This document shows positions 34,291 through 44,474 of a DNA stretch of 64,000 nt, piece by piece. The stretch comes from Salvator merianae. Lineage: Eukaryota; Chordata; Lepidosauria; Squamata; Teiidae. The translations under genes and the position numbers were made by a program. How positions within the stretch are numbered: the first letter of the stretch is position 1; each line of letters opens with the position of its first letter. The notes beneath the pieces are model-generated. The model ran no database searches, had not been told where the DNA came from, and saw only the letters and a list, made by a program, of their open reading frames with translations. The DNA lies in NCBI GenBank assembly GCA_003586115.2, contig QVOM02000116.1, positions 43,285,024-43,349,023 of the forward strand, written 5' to 3'.

Positions 34291-34667
34291 GGTCTGTTCA
34301 CACTTACTCACTAGTGAGCAATCAGGCTCTCACTACTGAGATGTATCTGCACTTTGCGAAGGCCCTGGCAATCAGGAGCAGGTTACAGCTGCTCCCAATC
34401 ACTACTAGCTATGGAGCACACAATTGTGCTTCCCAGCTGCACTGGGAGCAGCTGGACTGTTCCTGGTACACAATGTTCACACCTACTTCTGGGTGCAAAC
34501 GCTGCACAGTGTGGCTGTGACTGTAGCTGCAGTTGTACAGTCACGTCACATCCCTGGTTTCCATGGATGTTTCTCTGGATGCTGTCATGGTGCAGGGAAA
34601 TGTGAGGTCTGTTCCATCTTGGAATGTTCAGTTCCGAACATTCCAAGATGGTAAGTGTGAAAAGGCC
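34291..34667. mobile_element. Long Harbinger-like element with a 16-bp subterminal hairpin
   Basis: The left end GGTCTGTTCACACTTACTC and the right end AAGTGTGAAAAGGCC are inverted complements. Next to the right end a perfect 16-bp hairpin lies at 34614-34629 and 34636-34651 (arm CCATCTTGGAATGTTC, 6-nt loop). The same hairpin recurs, decayed, in 31282-31555, 41135-41592 and 60420-60853, so it belongs to the family and is not chance. There is no transposase frame. The flanking triplets (ACA, CTG) do not match. Confidence 0.75.
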
Positions 34668-34839
34668 CTGATATAAAGGATGAATATATCCCCTGTATTA
34701 TTAAAGAGAGAATTGCTCAGACGTGCTTGGGATATTACAGGCTGGGGGCAAGATCACAAATCCCTCCTCAGTGGCAAGCCTTTCTCTTACCTATGTCAGC
34801 TTGCTTAGAGCATCTGTCTTGTGCAGTGGTGGCCCGTGC

Positions 34840-34935
34840 CTTTAAGGGCGGGTGTTCGCGCGAGTGCCCTGGCCGTTCGCGGGGTCTCCGGGCCTCCGTA
34901 GTGACACAGCAGGTCGCTGCCGCTGGTCTTGTGTT
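34840..34935. other. Isolated CpG-dense stretch
   Basis: About 95 bp with many CpG dinucleotides (for example 'gttcgcgcgagtgccctggc', 'cgttcgcggggtctccgggc') in otherwise CpG-poor DNA. A (TC)12 microsatellite follows at 34955-34978. It could be a small CpG island, part of a recent retroelement promoter, or a recently inserted repeat. No TIR or TSD was found. Confidence 0.5.
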
Positions 34936-34954
34936 CACTTTCTTGCATGGAGCA

Positions 34955-34978
34955 TCTCTCTCTCTCTCTCTCTCTCTC
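34955..34978 (+). repeat. (TC)n microsatellite
   Basis: Twelve TC units. The arginine-glutamate or serine-leucine frames crossing it are artefacts. Confidence 0.95.
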
Positions 34979-35600
34979 AATCTCAACTGCACTGCATTGT
35001 ATCTTTAAAAAACAAACAGGATCCCTTTTTATGGCGTGTAAAGAAGTTCGGTGGAAAAAGAGATTTGTGAAAAAGCTAAATGATTAAGATTTGGTAGTGT
35101 TTATGATACAGCTGAGTGAGTCTTGTTTCAGAGTAATAGCATAAGACCATTAGGAGCTGTAATATTCTTCGGGAGGAGGTAGAAATCTATCAGTCTTTGC
35201 AGAATGGAATAGGAGTCCAGTGAAGAGATTTAGGCATACAAGTGAAATTTCTCAGGATTTCTCATGTGTATCTTGGCCAGAAGGATGGCAAATGTTTCTA
35301 AACCATACATTTTGCATTGTAGCTATGCAGTCCAACCCACAACCATATGTTCAATATAAAACTAAGCATTAGGTTTTCAAAAACAATCTCATAAAATGCT
35401 GATACATTTTTTTCTCCTTCTCAAACAAAACCTTGATTTGTGTACGACAGAATAAAAAGACTGTTGTTTGTGGTAAAGGGTTAGTAGGATGTGTTGGAAA
35501 GAGGTTTTCTAAGGTCCTGGAACTATTTGTTCACTGCATCTAAAACCTGGAATCCATTCTGTACTATGAAGCACGTGCTAATATGGATATCCACCTCATC
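34979..35600. other. Unique DNA, no gene recognised
   Basis: AT-rich, no repeat recognised. Confidence 0.4.
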
Positions 35601-35639
35601 TGCAACTCATATGGGAAACATTTGTTTGAAGTAAACTTC

Positions 35640-35890
35640 TGTTTGAAGAATAGTTCTGTTTAGCTCCAATTCTACTCTTATGGAGAGTACAGTATCCTGG
35701 TACAGGGCAGGCTGCCCCATAATGGGATACTCTGTCCATACCAAGGTGAGACAGATTGCTCCTGGCATGGAACAACACTGTCTGTGCTAGGATACCCTGT
35801 TCTGAGCCAACCATCATACCAGTTCCAAGGCTCATGTCAACTTTGGAGCCAGCATGAGCGGGGTGATGGTTTGGCCGGTATGTCTAAAGA
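35640..35890. mobile_element. Harbinger-like element remnant
   Basis: 'gatactctgtccataccaag', 'ttctgagccaaccatcatac' and 'ctttggagccagcatgag' follow the order of interior phrases in 50521-51023 and 56200-56330. No ends recovered. Confidence 0.4.
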
Positions 35891-35929
35891 ATTTCACAGC
35901 TGGTTGTAAAGGCTGATGCAATATGTTGT

Positions 35930-36400
35930 AACTAGAGGAGGACAGGGAGATAAATTAAGGAAGGTTGTGAAATGTTGGGGAGGAATGAGAGAGAGAGAGA
36001 GCACATGTGGAGAAGATGGGAGTGCTGTGTTTAGGGGGAGAGTGAGAGACGGAGGACCGGAGATGGTGAGCCAGTATCAGGCAGAGGAGTGAGTGCTTGT
36101 GACCAGAGCAGAGGACAGAGTCAACTGCAAGAAACACAGAGCTGCAACCAAAGACTGAAGGGAGAACTCCTGTGAAGGAGTGGACAGAAGAAGAAGCTGC
36201 TGTATCAAAAAGCAGCTGTGTTGGAGAGAGACCTGGAGGGAGTGTATAGTTGTATGTAAGTGTAAATAGAGAAAGGTTTAGTAGATAGCCTTCTCACCCT
36301 ATCCTTGCAAATAAATCCTTTTTTTTTCACATAATAAAGCATGGCTGCAGTGTTTCTTTTCCTACTGAGCAAACCTGCATCACCCTTTTCACAGACAAAC
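35930..36400 (+). mobile_element. Candidate LTR-like segment
   Basis: A purine-rich stretch (about 35960-36220) leads into two AATAAA-type signals at about 36308-36313 and 36333-36338, then 'gcatggctgcagtgtttctt'. That order resembles the U3-R-U5 layout of a solo LTR. I could not fix TG...CA ends, a TSD or a primer-binding site, so this is a suggestion only. No viral-type coding sequence is visible. Confidence 0.25.
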
Positions 36401-36404
36401 CCAT

Positions 36405-36705
36405 CACAAGGGGCCTCCAAATGCTACGAATGCATCAGAGCTCCTGGGGAGATATTTTGGTGGCACACCTTGCTGTGTGGCTGAAATGTGTCCCCTGTGG
36501 TACAACAGACCACAGAGGTGTGCTGTCCACACACCTCTGTGGTCCAGTATACCACTGCTTCGTACCCCAGTATATCTCAAAATCAAGGTCCACCAACGAA
36601 CTAAACTAGAATGTCATTATTCCCCCTTTATTCCTCACCAGCATGCAGAAGGGAGGCCCTTAGACCCTTTCTTCTTCCATACTTATGGTAAATGTGGAAA
36701 GGGCC
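36405..36705. mobile_element. Harbinger-like element, left-truncated
   Basis: The right end GTAAATGTGGAAAGGGCC is followed by TAA, the family target. Inside is a perfect 15-bp hairpin (arm GACCACAGAGGTGTG, 36508-36522 and 36530-36544, 7-nt loop). Interior phrases such as 'ggtccagtataccac' are shared with 56456-56472. Left TIR not found. Confidence 0.6.
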
Positions 36706-36764
36706 TAAGTCTAGTATAGATATAATGTATCCTTAGCAGGCTTTTGTTTTGTTTTACTTTGCTT

Positions 36765-37260
36765 TGTTTTATTATTTGATTTCTATCCCACCCATTGCCC
36801 ATAGGCCTCAGGGTGACAAAGCAAAAGACGAGTACAAAAAACAACATATATTATGGAATAAAAACCCTTTTCTAAAAATGCATGTAAAAGCACAATTAAA
36901 ACAAAGATTAAAAATGCCGTGAATTAGCTTCAATTAAAAATGGCCACACTCAGGAGCAAGGAAAGGTCTTCCAGAAGTGGTAAGTTTTCAGATTCCTTCA
37001 AAAGCCCATAATGGACGGTGCTGACCTTAACAATGAAGAGAGGACATGCCAAAGCTGAGGAACGGCTACCGAGAAGTCCCTATTCCATGTGCTCATCAGT
37101 TGTGCTTCCTTTGCTGATGGCATGCAGAGCAGGGCCCCTTGTGTTGACCTTGTGGGATGAGCAGTACCAGCCACGAGAAGGTGGTCCTTCAAGTACTTTG
37201 GACCCAGGCCATATAGTCATGCTTGCAAATTGTCAAAGCAAGTGTAGGTGAGCAAGAGGG
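36765..37260 (-). mobile_element. LINE 3' region (L2/CR1-superfamily), minus strand
   Basis: 'tgatttctatcccacccatt' and 'gcccataggcctcagggtga' are the inverted 3' end. From about 36950 to 37230 the sequence matches the end of ORF2/3' UTR of this LINE ('aggaaaggtcttccagaagt', 'ccacgagaaggtggtccttc', 'tttggacccaggccatatag'). 5'-truncated and degenerate. Confidence 0.6.
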
Positions 37261-37846
37261 TTTGGAGGGAAGCTTCCATTTAATCCACAGCTGATCACTG
37301 CACAGTTCAGGGACATCAAAGGAAGGCTTCCACAGCCCTCCTCAAGTGATTTAAAAACCACCACTAATCATAAGGAGACTGATAGGGAACTTGAAGTTGT
37401 CCACACACCAAGAACATACAGGTACTTTGGTCTTAATCTTGGGTTTCATCCAGATGCCCAAGGAAACACCCATCTTGGTGGTGGGAGACTCTTGTCCTGC
37501 TATAAAGGAGCAGTGCACCATCTACATGCTCAGTGCCTACTGGGCTCTAAAGTGTCAGAATGAACATGGTTGAGTGCAGTCTGGAAATGGGCCATTTTTA
37601 ATCAGGCAATGATAATTTGCCTTTTCTGCTGCTGTCATTCTTTCTTGCTGCTTGCATGCAGCATGCTTCCAAGGGTGAATTTCATGTCTTGGGGGCAGCC
37701 TGCAAACCAGATGTGGGCAGCTGTGTGTGCTTGATGAGTCCCAGGGCACTTGAAAGACACCCATTGTCAGTGATTTTGGTGCAGCCCTGGTCTTTACTGT
37801 AGATAACTCATCATGACTTGGGTCAAAACGAGTTATACTATTGCAC
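37261..37846. other. Possible extension of the LINE, otherwise unique
   Basis: The first part may continue the LINE upstream, but I cannot identify RT motifs. No gene is recognised. Confidence 0.3.
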
Positions 37847-37850
37847 TGAA

Positions 37851-38186
37851 GACTTCACTTTCTAAGATAGAAACAGACAGATAGAACTGTCCCTGTGATG
37901 TAGCAGCCATCTGGACTGTGAGGGCTGGAACAGACAGGAAACAGGCTTTCAGCACTCACAGTGTGAATCCTGGTCACCCACCATGATAGTGACCATGGAA
38001 ACATCCAGCTGCTGCCATTGCGCCTGGGGAGGTAGTGTGTAACTGTACAGCCACAGCCACTCCACACCACGTGATTGCACCACAGCTTTCCACAGCTAGT
38101 AGCAATCAGGAGTGTCTGTAGATGGTCTCAATCATTCAGGGCTCCACAAAATGCAAAGGCTCACTAATGCTAAAGTGTAAACAGGC
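37851..38186. mobile_element. Long Harbinger-like element, 336 bp
   Basis: Flanked on both sides by TGAA (37847-37850 and 38187-38190), which includes a 3-bp GAA duplication. The left end GACTTCACTTTC and the right end AAAGTGTAAACAGGC are a decayed version of the family TIR. The interior 'ggctttcagcactcacagtg' and 'ccatgatagtgaccatggaa' match 41480-41510 and 60540-60600. Confidence 0.65.
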
Positions 38187-38459
38187 TGAAAGGCAGTTCT
38201 GGGTGCTTCCAGTGCACCTTATGCCACTAGTCATTAATATGTAAACATCTTGGTCCCATAGACATGGAGGGACATCCTATCCAGAGAGGAAAAGTCCCCA
38301 TTTTCATAAGTTGCCGCCTCTGTGGTGGGGCCCACACTCCGAAAGGCTGCCCTATCAGATGTTCATGGGGTACCAAGTACCATAACTTTTAGGCAACTTT
38401 TATCTGGCATACCCAGTGTAAATGAATGTTTGGTTTATATTCTCACCCAGGTATTAATA

Positions 38460-38592
38460 GTGTGTGTGTGTGTGTGTGTGTGCGCGTGCGCAACATAAAT
38501 AATTGCTTTTAACTCTGTTTTGAATATATTTATAAGTTGCTTTGAAGCAGTATAGAAATGTTTCAAATAAATAAATAAGTTATTAATGAGTG
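38460..38592 (+). mobile_element. (TG)n microsatellite joined to a LINE 3' tail
   Basis: Eleven TG units at 38460-38482 pass into CG-containing units, then 'cttttaactctgttttgaat' 'ttataagttgctttgaagca' and 'aaataaataaataagtt', a LINE 3' end on the plus strand. 5'-truncated. Confidence 0.6.
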
Positions 38593-39350
38593 GAGTTTGG
38601 AGGGGGTGGGAATAGAGTTCCATTCCACTCGTGAGAACAGATAAACAGCATGTGGAAAGAGCTACAATGTTGGAAGGATGAAGGGTGAGAAGGAGGCAGA
38701 GGAAGAAGCATTGCTGTTGCCGCCAGCAAGATTTGCAGATCTCTCTCCCATTACCTACTCCCTTGGAGGACCACCAGGATATGAATCCATGTGCTTTGTC
38801 ACCATGAGTGGCGAAAATGTGAAACGGATATCAATGCTGGTTTATTCCAGATAGCGTTCCTGCATGCAACTCCAGAATTGCTCTGCTGACAGTGAATCTC
38901 GTGTTTTTCAAAGGGCATCTGCACCAAATGTCCTTTAAAAGCATTTGTTCATGACTTTTATGTATCTTGAGATGCAGCCTTTTATTTATATTCAGCTCTT
39001 TCAACTATGCTGCAAACCTTCACCTCCTCCAGATATTTCCTGCATTCACCTTCCAAAAGCCTGATGATTCCTTTATGCATCCAGACTTTTAATTCATTCA
39101 ACCTCGTGCATCCTGAAGAATTTCCGTCTGCTAGCACCAGATCTTTGACCATTCTGCATTAAGAACATTTTGTTTCCTGATAATAGCAATAAATTAGGCT
39201 GCACCTGAACACTGGGAAAAAAAAAACCCTCAGGAGCTGCTTAGCATATGGATGCTAGTGTTCCCATTCCATTTCTAATCCACATTAAAGACCACACCTG
39301 GAAGATGATATGTTAGCAACCTCTGCTGCAGAAAATGATCTTAGCCAGCT
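38593..39350. other. Unique DNA, no gene recognised
   Basis: No repeat recognised until the MITE at 39354. Confidence 0.4.
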
Positions 39351-39353
39351 AAG

Positions 39354-39528
39354 GGCCCTTCTGCACTTACCTTAGATCCAGAACAAGTTCCTTCATGGGC
39401 CTCTTCTGACTGTATGTTAGTGTGGACATTGCTGTTCCAGACCACACCTTACTGTGGTCTATATTAGAGAGCCTTGCTGGTCCAGACTCGCTGGTTTCGA
39501 TCACAGCCAGGTAAGAGCAGAAAGGCAC
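39354..39528. mobile_element. Harbinger-like MITE, about 175 bp
   Basis: The left end GGCCCTTCTGCACTTACC and the right end GGTAAGAGCAGAAAGGC are inverted complements. AAG precedes the left end; the right flank is ACG. The interior is palindromic: 'ccagaccacaccttactgtg' with 'ctgactgtatgttagtgtgg'. It is distinct from the 9191/10029/30284 subfamily. Confidence 0.65.
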
Positions 39529-40198
39529 GAGGTTTCAAATGAAGAAGAAGACTCTCTTGTTAGCACATAGCATCTATTTGATTAATATATTAAATATTGC
39601 TGGCAGCAGCTGCTGAAGCATCCACATGTAGCACTTGTGCTTGATAGACAGTGAAGGGACTACAGCAGAAAACAGGAACAGAGCAGTGTTATCACACATT
39701 AGTTGTTAGAGAATTGCAGCCATAAGACAAGGCTTTTATTCATAGTGAGTACATTTTTATAATGTAATGGAGTGAAGCATGAATTTTGGCCAGCTCTAAT
39801 TCATAAATGCATAGCAGGAAATGGCTTTACTCTTAGGTTAAGTGACATGTGCCTTATATTAATGTTGAATTTAAGCATTTATGGCCAATATTGTAGCAAA
39901 GTCATTATGCTAGTCATTGGCAAAACCCACATGACACATTTATGGTGCCCTCAAAGAGCAGGATCCATAGTCATGTGGATCCTCCATTGATTTGTAGTTT
40001 TCCTCTTGCAAAAATGATGCTATTTTCCCTCTCTCTTTCCACCACCATTAACTTTTATTCTCTTTTGTTTATTTTGCAATCAATTTCTGAGTCAAGCTTT
40101 CATGCCAGTTGTGTGCTGTTGCAAACTATGTGAAACTCCAGCCTCAGTTACCAGGAGGTGTATGTGTGTGAAACTGATCATTGTAAAGGAAGGAAGAC
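39529..40198. other. Unique DNA, no gene recognised
   Basis: AT-rich, nothing recognised. Confidence 0.4.
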
Positions 40199-40201
40199 AT
40201 T

Positions 40202-40377
40202 GGGCAATTCCGCACTGGTATATCACGGTAACAAGTGTTGTAGGGTCTTCTCTGCCATGTGCTGATGCCTCCCTTAGACTCTTCTATCCAGGGCCTCCCT
40301 TAGACCGCAACAGTGTGCAGAAGGCAAGGTCATAGTATGCTTGTTGGTCTGGTATACAGGCCAGCGCAGAATTGCCC
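40202..40377. mobile_element. Harbinger-like MITE with GGGCAATTC ends, 176 bp
   Basis: The ends GGGCAATTCCGCACTGG and CCAGCGCAGAATTGCCC are inverted complements over 17 bp with two mismatches. A perfect ATT duplication lies at 40199-40201 and 40378-40380. The TIR is related to, but distinct from, the GGCCCTTTC family. The interior is not a simple foldback. No coding. Confidence 0.8.
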
Positions 40378-40413
40378 ATTTAGAAGCAAATACTGATAAT
40401 CAGGGCCAAACAA

Positions 40414-40909
40414 GGACCCTTTCTGCACTTACTCTCCATGGTCCCAGCCAGTGGGTGTGGACCAGCCATTTCTGCTAGTTTGGACTACGAAAAGGCATGG
40501 TCTGGAACAGTGTCATCTGCATGACAGCACTGGTCTAGCCCAGTGCTCATTCGAGCTTTGGAGCCGGCCTCCAAAGAATCCAAATGGCTAGGGACCTTCA
40601 TTCCTAGCTTTGGAGCCACTAGGGGACCCATTTTGACAGCACCCTTTGGTGCTCCACCAAAATGGATCCACCCACACCTCCGTGGTCTGGGCCAGGGGCT
40701 GCTGGTCCACCAGTAGTCATGCTTAAACAGGTCTACCAGTAATCCCAGTCAGGCCCTCCCTGATCAGGATCAGGATCCATCCTTTGTGGAAGGAGCATAC
40801 CAGCAGGGAGCAGGGCCTCACAGATTTTCACTAACATGTGGATCAATGAGGCCCAGAATCCAACTACTGGGGCTTCTAATCAGAATTAATTGTACATACA
40901 GAAAGGGCC
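40414..40909. mobile_element. Harbinger-like element, about 496 bp
   Basis: The ends GGACCCTTTCTGCACTTAC and GTACATACAGAAAGGGCC form the TIR. The flanks AAG / TAG differ by one base. The body contains the family phrases 'catctgcatgacagcactgg', 'ggagccactaggggaccc' and 'gtccaccagtag'. It is homologous over most of its length to 50521-51023. Confidence 0.75.
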
Positions 40910-41134
40910 TAGATAGTGTAGTCCTTCAAAAGCAAATTGTCCTAAGACAAGAAAAAGAAGATAAAAAGGTGGGGCAACAAGAAGTAAGTAGCAAATTTAG
41001 CTATGGAGTAATTATGTTGTTGGTGGTACAGAAATGAACCTCTCTTCCAGTACAGCTCATGATCCTACTCAGAACCCAGAAAGACAGAGAGAGAAAGTCA
41101 GCTGCCACTCTTCCAGAATTTTGTTTAGCTTGAA
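40910..41134. other. Unique DNA, no gene recognised
   Basis: Nothing recognised. Confidence 0.4.
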
Positions 41135-41592
41135 AGACTTTTCACAATTCAATGCTAGTGAGCAATTGGACACTCACTAGCACAGTGCTTCCACAATTTC
41201 CAGTGGCCCAAGTGATCAGGACTGTCTGCAGATGCTCTTGATTGCTACTAGCTATGGACAACAAAATTGTAGTCCACTGCTGTACCTGGAGGAGCTGGAC
41301 TGTTCCCGATAAGCAGCATTCACACCTACTTCCTGGTGTGAATGCTGCAGGCTGTGGTGCAGCATGGCTGCAACTGCACACTTGCACACCACATCCCTGG
41401 TCAACATGGCAGTAGCTAGACATTTCCACAGCCGCTGTTATGGCAGATGGCTGGCATTTGACTGTGAATGCTGGAAGCCTGGTTCCAGATTGTTCCAGCC
41501 CTCACAGTGCAGATAGCTGCCGCACCACAGGGACTGTTCCAGCTTAGAATGGTCGGATTCGACCATTCCAAGGTGGAGAGTGTGAAAAGGTC
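41135..41592. mobile_element. Long Harbinger-like element, 458 bp
   Basis: The left end AGACTTTTCACAATTC and the right end GAGTGTGAAAAGGTCC are decayed TIRs. The subterminal hairpin 'cttagaatggtcggattcga' 'ccattccaaggtgg' at about 41549-41576 is conserved with 34614-34651. The core ('gactgttcccgataagcagc', 'caccacatccctggtcaaca') matches 34291-34667 and 60420-60853. Confidence 0.75.
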
Positions 41593-42547
41593 CTGAGTCT
41601 CTATAACTAAATTCATCTACTTTTCCTTCCCGCAGGGAAATGCCTATTCATGGCAGGAAATAAAGACCATAATAAAAGCACTATGCTATGTTTAAAATGT
41701 GCATCTTACATTTCAGACTTTTCCTGGTAGATTTGGAGTATCAGACTTTCTTCTCAGCTGAATATTATTTCTGAACTTCTCTCTTCCCTTTGCTTGAAGT
41801 GAGAAATGACCGCAACGTGCCACCCACAACCCCCCCTTATTTTTCCTACTTTCCACTGCATATTCTTATTACCTACAAAACTAATTTCTTAACTTGAATT
41901 CCAAGAGCATGACAACAGATTAAAATAAAGAAATAGTGTCATTCCATTCACACACACCTCATGAGATTTCCGGGCTTTTGCTTACTTTGAAAAAAAACAG
42001 AACCTCATTGGAAAACATGACAATACTGAAAACAACTGAAATGCGTAACTCAGCAGACAGCAGATAGCTCCATATAAGGAAAAGCTTTTGAAATGTTCAG
42101 CCAAATTCTTTAGGTCAAGGCAACCCAGAGGTTCCGTTCCAATGCTGTGATGTAGCCAAAAAAGTGCTGTTTGGCATTTTCCAGAGAGGAATGTACTAAG
42201 GGGATTGTATGCAGTACTTCACTGCTGTTATGCAGCACAAAGAATAAAGGCATGCTTTTCTTCTAAGAGCAATCACAAAAAGTGTTTGCTCTGGGAGACT
42301 TTTTATCTATCCATCCCCCTTGGCTCACTATTGGATCAGATACCTTTCTGGCTCTGAACAAATTATTTTCCAGATGTAGTTCTTGCAAAGAATAGTTTTA
42401 TGCCACAGCCACTACCCTGCATAAATGTAGGTCTTTCTTCCACTCCTTTTCAAGGTCTGTGGGCAAGTTTGTCTGCACATGACCCAAATTCTGTCAGATA
42501 AAATTACATTGCTTCTGTTGCAAATATTGCCTCTTTAAGATATCTTT
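41593..42547. other. AT-rich unique DNA, no gene recognised
   Basis: Repeat-poor sequence. No exon seen. Confidence 0.4.
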
Positions 42548-42757
42548 GGTCCTGTCCAGACAGGAGGAATATAGCACCATTATGGGTCCACTATGGTGGG
42601 ATTGCCAAATGTATCTGTGGCAAGCCCACCGTAGCTACACTATATGCCCCCTAAAACACATGATAGCCTATCTGGGGAAAACCTGCCTCTCGTGGTGAGT
42701 TTTCCCAAAATAGCACTGTCACTGTTTCATTTTCTAGTCTACCCTTCTAGACAGTCC
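42548..42757. repeat. Element-like segment with inverted ends, tentative
   Basis: The left side GGTCCTGTCCAGACAGG and, inverted, the right side GGACTGTCTAGAAGGG are similar. The flanking TTT/AAA extends the inverted match rather than forming a direct duplication. Possibly an old TIR element. Confidence 0.35.
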
Positions 42758-42789
42758 AAAGCATCAAACATGGTTCTTGTCCCTGGCAT

Positions 42790-42935
42790 TTCATCCAAGC
42801 AATAAACCTGTGGGATTGGTTAAGCAGAGAGGCACTGATGGGCCAAGATCACACAATGACTTTGGGCAGCTAACTGTGGATTTGAACCTGAGGCTCTCAC
42901 GCAGAATCCACACTGTTCAGAGCACTGGCGATACA
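42790..42935 (-). mobile_element. tRNA-derived SINE, degenerate (minus strand)
   Basis: Minus strand: a B-box-like GGTTCAAATCC, then 'gtgtgatcttggcccatcag' and 'cctctctgcttaacc'. This parallels the SINE order 'ggttcaaatcc ... gtgaccttgggccagtca ... cctcagcctaacc' common in squamates. The A box and the ends are eroded. Confidence 0.55.
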
Positions 42936-43778
42936 GCTGGAGGCTGATGAAAACTGGAGTCTAAAAATATCCGACACAAGTTTCCCATCACTTCCCTTCC
43001 TATCCTGACCTTGTGGGTGGCACTTCGTGTTCCAAACTGGTGTGAATGTGCCAGAATACCTATCGAAATTCAGGACTCACAAGGCTGAAGGCTAAAGAAA
43101 GAAAACTTCAACTTCCATTTTCTCACAAGAAAAAGTAAAGTGCAACCAATAAATCCTGCCAAAAGGTTTATGGGGATGCTGTATTGCAAGCAAAATGAAA
43201 GCTGGGAAATAAAATTTGCTTCAGGGATTAAGCCTCTAATCTTTTATTCTCATTTGACCAATAAAGTGACTGATGGATACAGTGCTTGTGCTATAAAATC
43301 CTGTGTCTCAGCACTGCTTGCTTCATTTCCCTAGAGCAACAGAAAGGAGAACATTTAGCCTGAGTCAGAAAACTTTTACTACAAAACCTGCATGGACCAA
43401 ATTATGCTTTCAAAATTTAGGGACCATTTCTAAATTTCACTTATTGAGAGACCTGGAAACTTTGCTTCTATCCTCTGTTTTTTAGCTGTACATCTTCCAG
43501 GAAATGAGACTTCTGTGTGGCTCACAAGCCAAGCAGATTTGCTCTCTGTGCAGTCAATCCAAAGGTTTCTTAAGCTGCTAAATTTTACATGGCTATTTGC
43601 TAATTGTGTATTATTTCTCCTTTGCACCTACTGTAGTGATTTTGACTTCTTTCACAAGTAGCTATTTGTTGTTACTGCTGCTGCTGAATTTTTTAATTGC
43701 TTTTCTTAAAACAAAAAAAGGGATTTACAAAAAGTAACTTAAAAATCAAAATACACACGCATATAAATTTCTAATAAA
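42936..43778. other. Unique DNA, no gene recognised
   Basis: AT-rich, no exon seen. Confidence 0.4.
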
Positions 43779-44001
43779 AGTGTCACAAAAAAGTATTTGC
43801 CTCCTTCCTGATTTCTTCTATTTTTGCATATTCGTCACACTTAATTGTTTCAGATCTTCAAAAAAAATTAATATGAGACAAAGAAAACCTAAGTAAATAC
43901 AAAATACAGCTTTCAAATGATCATTTCATTTATTAAAGGACTAAAGATATACAACACCTATATCACCCATGTGAAAAAGTAATTTCCCACTAAACATAAT
44001 G
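43779..44001. mobile_element. Tc1/mariner-like transposon terminal fragment
   Basis: The phrases 'aaaaagtatttgcctccttc', 'ctgatttcttctatttttgc', 'gtcacacttaattgtttcag', 'tttcatttattaaaggacta' and 'gtgaaaaagtaatttccc' occur in the order I recall for the terminal untranslated part of a Tc1-like element found widely in fish, amphibians and some reptiles. About 220 bp survives. The downstream transposase is absent, and the end near 44001 merges into purine-rich DNA. The family assignment is from memory. Confidence 0.7.
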
Positions 44002-44474
44002 CTTAATCAAAGAAGGAAAGGAAGGAACAAAGGAAGGAAGTCCTTCACTCTGCTTTAAGCGGTAGTGTTTTGTTTCCCCTCTTATAACATGTGCTAACAT
44101 GTGGATCCCCTTCCCTACTTCATGCCAGTTGGATCTTCCTTTGATCCAACTCATTTTGAAATATTTGTTGGTACAGTGTATGCTTCGAATGAAGTTGCAA
44201 GCCAGCATGCATCAGGGAAGAGAACTCCGCCCATGCTAACTTGCACTGGCTGCTACCATTGATAGATCAATGGATATACTATCTATTACCTGAAACACAC
44301 AATGTAAAAACACATACAGCCAGAAATTTATATCTGTCAGTTTATGGAATAGATTTGGTTTTCCATCTTGTTCATGAAATAAAATGAAAATAAACAGAAT
44401 AAAAAAGGATTTTATTTAAGCCTATATAGTGGATAGATAGATAGATAATTTCCCCCCATGTATATGACTGTGGT
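44002..44474. other. Unique DNA with short GATA repeat
   Basis: Contains (GATA)4 at about 44431-44447 and a purine-rich start (44008-44040). No gene recognised. Confidence 0.5.
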
